NCBI GenBank assembly: GCA_032622095.1
Contig: CP136069.1
Coordinates: 186,363,122-186,427,121, forward strand
From: Siphonodentalium dalli
Lineage: Eukaryota > Mollusca > Scaphopoda > Gadilida > Siphonodentaliidae
Length of the DNA stretch: 64,000 bases
Direction of reading: 5' to 3'
The notes under the pieces are model-generated. The model saw only the letters and a list, made by a program, of their open reading frames with translations. It was not told the origin of the DNA and searched no databases. This document shows positions 55,617 to 64,000 of the stretch, piece after piece. The stretch's first letter is position 1, and each line of letters opens with the position of its first letter. A program made the translations under genes and the position numbers.

Positions 55617-57221
55617 GAAAATATGAATTAGGATGCATTTAATTAGAAAACAGAAACAATTATTGTATTGCTTCCACCAATGATGTCGTATGTTGTCGAT
55701 GTCACCAGCCGGCCGTTGACCGGATGTACTGGCCGGTTTTCTTGACAAGGTGGGTTCAAACGCTTATGCTATATGATATAAAAATGGTACTGGGTGCTAA
55801 ATTAGTTTGTATGGTGTATATATCATCGAGATCCGTGGACAACAGAAACAATGATCACTCATGCATCATTTATTTAAATCAGAGGAACATGATAATATGT
55901 ACTAATAATACAAACAACTGTTTTATTTCATGTGGTCAACACGTACTTACAGACGCAGTAGCTATACTCACTATGCTACGTTTAAAATTTGGTTTGCATC
56001 ACACACATTTTTTAGGACAACAAATTATGGAAAGTTTTCAAAGCAAAATTTCAGCTTACCAGACAAAATGTTATTGGCAATAGCTGCAATACGCACACGA
56101 ATCCATCATTCGTATTATATATACACACAATACGCACTATCATTCGCATGGTATATACACACAATGCACACGCGAATCCACCATAATTACATTGAAAAGT
56201 ACAAACAATCACGACTGAGAGAGTGATATATATTATATACCGCCATCTTGGGACAAAACAACATATGACGCTTATCAAAGACGATCATTTGGAATTGGAA
56301 TTTGTGCTCGCCTGCCAACAATTCCAAACGCGTTATCCACTTTTTAAAGTCGTTTCTGACGATAAACCCATCAGTGTGATGAGCTCATTGGTATGATCTA
56401 TTTTTAGTATACAAAACGTAGCAATAGTAATGAAAATTCTGTAGTATCGAATGGGGCGGGGCGTCAATGATCTCAATCATTTAAGAACTGACTTGATTAT
56501 CGATTGGGGACATTTGATGTTGACCAGAAGAGTAATTAAACAAAGCTTCGGGATTCACGCAAACGTTGTTTTATTACTCTGCTGCTCAAAACCAACGACC
56601 CCAGTCGATCTTCAAGTCATTCCTTATAATAATATAAATGTACCAGTACATGCTAATAGAACAATAATAACATGAACACTTTTCAAACCTACCAAAACAA
56701 TTGTAAGAACATATTTTCAAATTCAAAAACAGGTTCCCAGATAGCAACACACACGCTGCGAGCGCGTGCACATTATCGGCTTGAAGTGGTGGTTCGTCGC
56801 TTTTTATGAAGTGGTGTATGTACAGTTATTGGTTAAGCCAACCTTAGAAACGTTCGTGTAAACAGTATGGCGATTTATACTCATCATTACGGTGGCAAAT
56901 TGTGTGAATGTAGAGGATGTGTGATTATGTCAACATAAAACACTTTTAGTCGCGCTACTTTAGTTGTCTCCATCACCAATCGATTGTTGTAGTTATGTGG
57001 TATCTTCATTTGCTACGCCAAATGGTACTGTCTGGTAATACAGTTTTTCAAATCAGATAAATTATCATTGATTTGTATGTTCTAGATTGTGTTGATGTGG
57101 CGCTTCTTTCTGTATAATTGCCTGCCAAGAATTTAAAACTCAAGCCAAACAAACATGAGTGTATCTTTCTATAAGTACATAACATGTAACAAATCAGACA
57201 TCTTCTTCAGGTTCTCACATG
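55617..57221. other. No recognisable gene; 3' side of the FReD gene
   Basis: Near 56,075-56,200 a loose repeat of CACACAATACGCAC and ATCCATCATTCG is seen. The part just below 57,221 would hold the 3' UTR of the minus-strand FReD gene; I saw no clear AATAAA near its stop. Confidence 0.4.
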
Positions 57222-57847
57222 TCAAATGTTTCTCCGAATTTTCATTTCTGTTTCTTGTAGAGATGAGAGCCACCGAGTTAAGCAGAACCAGGTGACACCT
57301 CGACCAGCAGGTCCACTGTATGTTCCCGGAGCTGGTCTGTAAATGCAGTTGATGCATCCATAATGGCAGCAATCATACCACCAACCACCACCGTTAGCCC
57401 CGCATTGACACCCGGTCCACATGTCGAATGTGCTGAATTGCTTACCGTTATGATTAGCGATGAGACTGTCGCATGCGGGCCCTGTGTGACCGGATACCAT
57501 GAGACGATAGTAATCCCGGGAGTCAGCCAGACTGAAACTCGAGTAGGACGATTCATGCAGGGTGGAATTTCCGAATTTCTTCATGGTAATCTTCAGTGAC
57601 GTGTCGGTTTTCGTCAGTTGGTGGATATTTTCTAAGCCGATCCAATGTTCCCCATTGGGATCCCCAAATCCGGATTGATATTCATACCAGTCGCGTTTGA
57701 AGTCCACGGTGCCATCCAATCTTCGCTGAATGACGGTCCATCCTCCATCTGTCATGTCACACCACACGTCAGTGGTGAGATAACCATCTGGTGCAATCTT
57801 GTAGATGCCGCTTGTTCTGGATCCGTTGTCGAAATGATCTTTGCAGT
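57222..57847 (-). CDS. Terminal exon of a fibrinogen-related domain (FReD) lectin
   Basis: This exon encodes a full FReD of about 208 residues. The acceptor TTCTTCTTTCAG lies just above 57,847, and the exon opens in phase 1 with the conserved DCKDHF. Motifs in order are SGIYKIAPDG, GGWTVIQRRLDG, SGFGDPNGEHWIGLENIH, SYSSFSLADSRDYYRLMVSG, CDSL, FSTFD, GGWWYDCC, RPAPGTYSG and GVTWFCL. The usual DxDND calcium loop after FSTFD is replaced by a shorter Cys-rich MWTGCQC, so calcium binding may be lost. FReDs are secreted pattern-recognition lectins in molluscs (FREP type). The stop is at 57,222-57,224. Confidence 0.93.
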
Positions 57848-57877
57848 CTGAAAGAAGAAACATACATGTGAGTGTTT

Positions 57878-57903
57878 CATCATCATCATCATCATCATCA
57901 TCT
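57878..57903. repeat. (ATC)n microsatellite in the FReD intron
   Basis: Eight ATC triplets about 30 bp upstream of the splice acceptor on the minus strand. Confidence 0.9.
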
Positions 57904-58517
57904 GATCATAATGTGCGTATTTTCTGGAGAACAGACCGCAAAGACAATTCAGCATGTCACCAGGACAGATAATGTTACCTTTTTTAGAACATTACACCAG
58001 CTTTCATTTGAAATACTTTCATACACTTTTACAGATGGTATATCTCTATCTGGCACCGCGTTCTATAGCAACAACATTATTTTTATAGGACAATAGTTTT
58101 GAAAGCACCTTAGCACTGATGTTCCCAAACAAACACATGTGAAACCATTTCATATAAAAATGTTTTAGAAGATAAAGTTTAATTTTAAATGTAGTCATGC
58201 TCTAAAAATATCTACATGAACTGTCTCTATTCATTCTATTGACAGAAGCTAATAATATGGTTATTACTTTATACCCAGATCTATAACAAAAATGTCAGCG
58301 AATAGCCCACCTTAGCACTGCTGTTCCAAACAATCGCATGCGACACATCAGGGCTGGTATTCAACAACTGTGTTTATATATAGTCCAGGTAGTTGTAACA
58401 TGACGAAGCTCAATTTGAAGCTGTCTGCGGTGGTCGATGCATGGGAAGACATCACCGCGGCATATAATTATCCAATCAAGAGTTTAGGAAATGTAGATAG
58501 AAATGTGCGGCGCTTAC

Positions 58518-58683
58518 ATACAGTAATGCTCTAAGTAATCGACTTCTTAACAACAGCAGAGTTATGTGTAACTTTTCAGGATTTTGTCGGAAATATGGCT
58601 TGTTGTAAATCCTGAAAAGTTACCCATAATTCTGCTGTGGTTAAGAAGTCGATTACTTAGAGCATTACTGTATACATAATGAA
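58518..58683. repeat. 166-bp foldback sharing a motif with the Polinton arms
   Basis: The arms are about 65 bp: ATACAGTAATGCTCTAAGTA and on to TTTTCAGGATT, mirrored by AATCCTGAAAAGTTAC and on to GCATTACTGTAT. The same wording, with changes, occurs once in each Polinton arm (19,890-19,946 and 38,530-38,600). It lies in the proposed intron of the FReD gene. Confidence 0.85.
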
Positions 58684-60861
58684 ACTCTCATCACGCTACC
58701 CATTGATATGAAATGTTGAGCTAATAAATTTAATCGTAGTTGCAAGAGCAAGTATTTCGGAAACCATAAACATATTTATTTTATTCACGAGAAAGAGGTG
58801 ACTGACGTTTCCGTTATTTCATTGTATTCGTGTTGCAAATAATTTACTGCTAAGGTTTATTGAAATGTCAAATATGTACGCATATGTATAAACAGAGATG
58901 TGGCGACAGAGGTGGTTGCCAACGCTCTCAACTGTGACAAACATTTTCGACAACGACCAAATATTTCTGCAGCCAGTATTTGATATGATAATTCATGACC
59001 ATGTTATCCTTAAACTGAGATAGGTAAGCAATTTACAGCAGCTGAATATTTGTCTGTACCAATTGGAAAATATCAACCCAGGATGTAAATGGAATTTCGT
59101 GGACTTGGTCGGATCTGTCTCTCTGGTTTAAAGGGGTGCAGTTGGAAATTCAAAAGGAGCACACCAACCACATAATCAGACCGCATAGCCAAGTCCCTGT
59201 TTGATTAAACATTTTTATTCCAACAAAATGTACAAGAGATTGAGACACAAGTTATGTCAACGTAATGTAGCCCATCTTCCAACTATTTATATACATACAC
59301 GTTTAACCAAGACGATATACGACGCAGGATGCACACGATGCAGGATCACAATGATTGGTGATCTCCTCATATATAGCTATCATGCCATTCCGGGAATAAG
59401 TATGAATGATTATCATTTAAGTGTACAAATAAAGTCTGTTAAAAGTTTATTTCGACTTTTTCACAACTTTGGGGATATCTGGTGCACCTCCCTGTTTATA
59501 ACATAGTTTTGCTTCCTTTATATCGTTGTTATCATGGAAATGTTCACGATTTGGGGGTATCATTCAATAGTGATTGAAACTTTTCTGACTATTTTATTGT
59601 GAAATCTGTTGTTTTTACCAAAAGTAAGATAGGTTCCTACTTTCCGCCACAGTTTTGGACTGAAACGCTATCAAGTTGACTTGGTGTACCCGACAGTATA
59701 ACTATCCAACAGTTAATGTAAAAAGTTTGCTCGACCTAGTTTATAAAATTTCATCCCAATGGGGTGCAGATGACATTTCCAGTAACTTGCTTCTTTTCAA
59801 TGTTTCAACACAGGGTGAACAAATAGCCAGATCTATATTACTGCAATCAATTATCATTGCTGTAATTTTGGGCTTTCCGTATATACCCCCCCCCCCACAC
59901 CATCCGATCATGCGGTGTGACAACGGGAGCTGTTTGTCGCAACAATAGCTCTAATAGGTTAGTTCTGAAGCTCTTACTCTCGTGGTATCTATACCCTTCT
60001 CGTCGAAATTACAATTCACATAAACTTACTGATAAACGCACTTATGGAGACAACACTATATCGGAAAAACTCATGTACATATAATATATATGTGCCTATA
60101 CGTGGCGCCACAATTGGTCCAGGGCGATAGCGTTTCATTTATCCGTCCATTGTCATGGCGGTACTAACTCGGATATGTCAGCGCGGACATCTTGTGTTTT
60201 TTAAAGCATACTTTATTCCAACACAAAGACAATACATACATATACATATGACATAACATATTGAGACAGAGTATAGTTGACATAAAATTGTTGTTGTAAC
60301 TATGTTATCGGAGATCTGCAGGCATGTTATATCGGGTGGAAAAGGAGGCGACAGTACGCTTACAGCTTTTTTGGTCGTTCCCCACTTAGAATGATGATAC
60401 CACATATTCTTAAGATGGTAAATTGTATACAAGATCATGGTACCATACCGTCTCGTGAATACCTCACTAAGGCAGCATGGAACCAATATCTTGTATCTGG
60501 TCGTTTCTATTTGATTGGGTATTTTGTGGTTGTTTGACTACGTTATAAGATCCACGTTGTTTCAGTATTCAAAAGCAGTTTTTTTATATTATGTAGCTAC
60601 AGCCGAGAATCATTATATATATAGTCAATTATATAGGATCTATATTCGATGACATTGTATATATTCCAGAAGCTAGGCGTTTCAATTGTTTTGTTTATGC
60701 TGACTGCTAACAATTTGATATACATCTTTTATCCAGCTGGAATTGATGTATTTGTGCAATAAAAGTATTGCAATGCCCAATGACTCAATATTCTTATATG
60801 CACCCAACCTAAACTCATCACGTTGACACGAAGAGGTATAACACCATTTGTGTTTGGTTAA
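58684..60861. other. Proposed FReD intron, no other gene
   Basis: Frames at 59,201-59,506 (plus) and 60,178-60,486 (minus) have no motif I recognise. The rest is AT-rich. Confidence 0.4.
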
Positions 60862-61198
60862 CCCTTTACCCAACAAACCGGCCAAAACCGGCCAAATAAA
60901 GCTTCAACAGCCTAAAATATCTTCGGTCTGTCTCAATAGAACCATACAAATATGGATATCATTGGAACCGGCTCCTTGACCACATTGTGCTAGTTACAGT
61001 TATGCCCTGTGCCAATGCATTCTCTTATATATGCGAGTCGACCATAGGTCGCCTCGCATATATAAGAGAATGCATTGGCCAAATTTTTTTTTTAATGTCT
61101 TAAGCCAATGCATTCTCTTATATATGCGAGGCGACCTATGGTCGACTCGCATATATAAGAGAATGCATTGGCACAGGGCCGTTCTGTTGGGTAAAGGG
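60862..61198. mobile_element. piggyBac-like MITE, copy 2
   Basis: A 337-bp copy with the same ends CCCTTTACCCAACA and TGTTGGGTAAAGGG, flanked by TTAA at 60,858-60,861 and 61,199-61,202. Both 69-bp palindromes are present and perfect, but the T-rich spacer between them is shorter than in copy 1. It carries a tandem GGCCAAAACC near its left end. Confidence 0.92.
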
Positions 61199-61266
61199 TT
61201 AACAACAGCGACTTGATCAACAGTAGCCAGGACAGGATCCATATATGTCATGATAGGAATTCTCAC

Positions 61267-61318
61267 CTCTATGCGGCCAAGGTGGCTGTCCACTTGGATC
61301 CTTCCTGCATCTGGTTTC
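61267..61318 (-). CDS. Possible 52-nt internal exon of the FReD gene
   Basis: On the minus strand TTTGTGTTACAG precedes and GTGAGA follows a 52-nt stretch, both good splice sites. It reads ETRCRKDPSGQPPWPHR plus one base, G. That G completes GAC (Asp) with the AC that opens the FReD exon at 57,847, so the phases fit (0 in, 1 out). Phase 0 at the start also fits the donor of the PAN exon type seen at 39,903. The intron would be 3.4 kb and contain MITE copy 2. No signal-peptide exon was found above 61,318, so the gene start may lie outside the window. Confidence 0.55.
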
Positions 61319-62936
61319 CTGTAACACAAATCGCATCAATGCATTTTCATAATTATTTTCATTAGTATTGTACAGGCAAACGAAATTTAGATTAGTGTAA
61401 AAAAAAAATTCTGTAGATTGCAATCATATTTCATTGTATTTTGTTTATTAAGTAAAGCGGAACATTTAGCGTCAAATCTGACTGCTCGATGATTCCACGC
61501 TGAATAAACTTTCTACTAAATGGCCACTAATAATGAAATATCTGTCCATTGTATCAACATGTTCTCGTGCGAATAGGTTTATATAGGACCTGACTATTCA
61601 CATAGGTTCGTCTTGGACTTATTTGATTCTGAAATAAGCCCACATAGGATTTATACCCGATATTCCATTGAATGGCGCAGTAAAAACACATAGTAAAGAG
61701 CGGTCATCTGGTAAGTCCTGTCGATACAAAAAGTAGATTGAATAGTGTCCATATGAGCTTATTTGAAATTAATATAATCTATATACGGATTATTTTGAAC
61801 GCCACTTATTAAGCCCATAAGAGCCTATTTTTCTCAAATACCCTCTATATGGGCCTCTAACGCGACACTAACAATAAGCCCGTATTGTGCTTATTTTCAC
61901 GAGAACAGGCTGATTTTATAGAATGTTCGTATTATGGTTGCCAAAATACCGGCAATACAAAATAACCACTAGATGAATGTTTGAGTTATATTTCGAAAAT
62001 GCTGACACGTGCCATAATAGTATATTTCGAATAATTTAGCATTTCTGAGGTAGTAATACACGATTTCATGGCTTGTAGGATGGCTGATTTTAAGCATATA
62101 GAAGCTATAACTGTCAGTTTTGCCTCTGTTATACCTGGGAGTAATTGCTTGATGGTTTAATTATTTTATAAATGTACCATAGTATACAAAATGGGATGAT
62201 GTTTAAATACGAAGTATGTTTTTGGAATTTGATGTCGGCCAGCTCTGTGTGGTACTCCATCGGAAAAGTCGTCTGCTCTTGGAAGTAACACTTTCAAAAT
62301 TGATACAATAACTTTTTTTAAATTTTGTAATATATCTGACCTATATCTAGGCTCTATCAGCCCATAAGGTGATTATAGACTGACATTCGCCCTGTCATGG
62401 TTAGCTATGCGACCGAAGACGGCCAATTTCGGCCAAAAAATGGTTTAAAATGAATATTTTCAAAGTCAGTCTAAGGGAGATAATTCAATTTGTGATGAGG
62501 CAATTCCTGCCGAGAGACAGGCGGATTATGCTCTGACCATTGCTGTATCTTATAACCAAGCACCCATGTGCTGTTTATCAATGACCATTGTGTAGCAGAA
62601 GGTTGTAGTAGAGTATCCCCCTCAAAATGGTGAAAATGGCCAGAAATCGTGTATTGCTACCCGAGAGAAAATGCCGTCTGTATTATGTTTATAACTGGAA
62701 AGTTAACGAAAATACGCCGTGATAGTGTCCTCTGATAATAAACTACCAGATGTCCCTCACTGTGTTTTTATATATAATACTTCTACATGGAATCTCGGAA
62801 ACGCTTCCATTGGTTGAAATATGAATTATGACGTTCTTTATTTGTCAGTCTATTGTTTTTGTCAACGGCACAAGGTCAACTCGTCTATGGCCCGACGTTG
62901 TTTTATGCACGTTATGCACGATAAATTCGCAGTTGC
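61319..62936. other. No gene; weak inverted pair
   Basis: GGTAGTAATACACGATTT near 62,051 and AAATCGTGTATTGCTACC near 62,645 are inverse, possibly the ends of a decayed 0.6-kb element. Nothing else is recognised. Confidence 0.4.
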
Positions 62937-63830
62937 TTGGACCACAACAATTTTCGACTTTCTACATGTACTGACCTCGGTAAAATTTGTGTCATAGCTA
63001 ACAGAACTTTTGTGATGTTTGGTTTTGTTAATAAAGAGAGATGTTTGTCGTTAAGGTTCACATGGGTTAGACTATCCATCGTCGTAAATTATCACTACTC
63101 TTTTCTTTATACAACCTCACTTCCGAGGTGGTTAAAACGGTATTCCTTATCAGACTATTACAATGTGTTAATGATTGTAACAATGCTAACAGAAACATCT
63201 TTTTCAGGGACTTACGAGATATCCTTCAACAATTTGGTTTGACTCAGTATTTGTCTGAGTACACTGTAACTGCCACCTTCCCTAATAAAGGTAGTTGGAA
63301 GCTTCTTGTTAAACAAGGATCTTTGTTTTGGAAAGATGATTGGTTGGTTCGAATCCACAGTGACCCTTCTTTTGAACGATTTCGTTTGGTGCATAGTAGT
63401 CCAGATATCGCATTCATGTGGCGTGTTTGTAAATATTATCCCAAAGAGAAAGAAGGCTTCCACATTGCATTGCAGTTACTGTGTGCTCCGACATCTGCAG
63501 ACGAAACCAAATGTACTGCATGCCAGATGACATATACTTACATGGTTCAACATTTCTTAATATTCAGCCCAGCATTGGCAGTCACCCGTAATAAATTCTG
63601 GTATTTGTTCATCGACCGCTTGCCATTAACAGCATACCAGTTAGTTGACAATCTCCCGATATAACAACAAACTGCACTTTTCTTAGGTCATTTACCACCG
63701 GGTCTTGTCGATATTAGTCAGATACCTGGTACAAATTTACTGCAATTTTTCAACCAAGCAACAAAAATCTTCTGGTACGAATGGAGTTCGTTTCTGGAAA
63801 CTCCTTCAAAGATGACATTTTATCGAAGTT
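62937..63830 (+). pseudogene. LINE ORF2 C-terminal fragment
   Basis: Frames 62,937-63,242 and 63,128-63,664 overlap across a frameshift. The second shows a LINE ORF2 post-RT region: WKLLVKQGSLFWKDDWL, FERFRLVHSSPDIAFMWRV, CTACQMTYTYMVQHFLIF (a knuckle with its last Cys changed to Ser) and RNKFWYLFIDRL. After a stop at 63,664 the same frame type continues (LPPGLVDISQIPG, FFNQATKIFWYEW) to about 63,830. It is dead and 5' truncated. The last 170 bases of the window show no gene. Confidence 0.78.
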
Positions 63831-64000
63831 AATTATCCCGCTTGTATTTGTTAACGCACTGTTACTTCAAATTATGTGCAAAACTTAAGCACCATGTGCT
63901 CGATGGCGCTTTACTCTGCTTTCTTGTATTACATCCTTTAGTGTAAATATGTTCTTTATGTAATATAATAACTGAATGGTGTTGTCTTAGCTCTCTTGTG

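Noticed and set aside
61267-61318. Kringle domain in the CRKDPSGQPPWP segment
   Set aside because: The segment is far too short and lacks the other kringle cysteines.

Overview
The window looks like non-coding, repeat-rich nuclear DNA from a lophotrochozoan animal, most likely a bivalve mollusc. It is AT-rich, has no bacterial gene packing, and carries many small foldback and TIR elements, a 158-bp satellite inside an inverted-repeat frame, LINE 3' fragments, an Ngaro-type retrotransposon, and secreted lectin-type exons with good splice sites. The taxon is inferred from this style of content, not from a marker gene.

Layout. 1-5.2 kb: decayed Ngaro-like tyrosine-recombinase retrotransposon (Gag, RT-RNase H, YR, SGNH hydrolase), interrupted by a TTAA-flanked piggyBac-like MITE. 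5.2-12 kb: degenerate tandem repeats. 12.6 kb: decayed PAN/apple exon. 13.7-16.2 kb: LINE fragments, minus strand. 17.5-18.9 kb: a direct repeat. 19,215-39,258: one Polinton/Maverick-type (adintovirus-like) insertion, described below. 39.9-40.3 kb: first exon of a secreted PAN-domain gene with TATA box and splice donor. 40.7-56 kb: many MITEs, foldbacks, microsatellites and LINE pieces, plus a decayed FReD exon at 42.6 kb. 57.2-61.3 kb: the 3' end of a fibrinogen-related (FReD) lectin gene on the minus strand, probably with a 52-nt upstream exon. 60.9-61.2 kb: second copy of the piggyBac-like MITE. 62.9-63.8 kb: LINE fragment.

The main object is the Polinton. It begins AGTAGT..., ends ...ACTACT and is flanked by the 6-bp duplication AATATT (19,209-19,214 and 39,259-39,264). 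It is palindromic: a 4.26-kb arm, a 0.93-kb unique hinge holding the end of a TBP-like gene and a truncated integrase, then the same arm inverted. The second arm is split by a 10.6-kb insert (24,695-35,290). Each arm carries, compactly and on one strand, an A32/FtsK-like packaging ATPase, two small unknown proteins, a BIR-RING inhibitor-of-apoptosis (IAP)-type protein, a small membrane protein and a TATA-box-binding-protein-like (TBP-like) protein; integrase follows. Polymerase, capsid and protease genes are absent. The shape suggests a snap-back (copy-back) defective genome of a virus-like element that integrated as one unit. The TBP-like gene and the IAP gene are the unusual cargo. The second arm shows decay: a frameshift in the ATPase, loss of a BIR zinc cysteine, and a TBP gene split by the insert.
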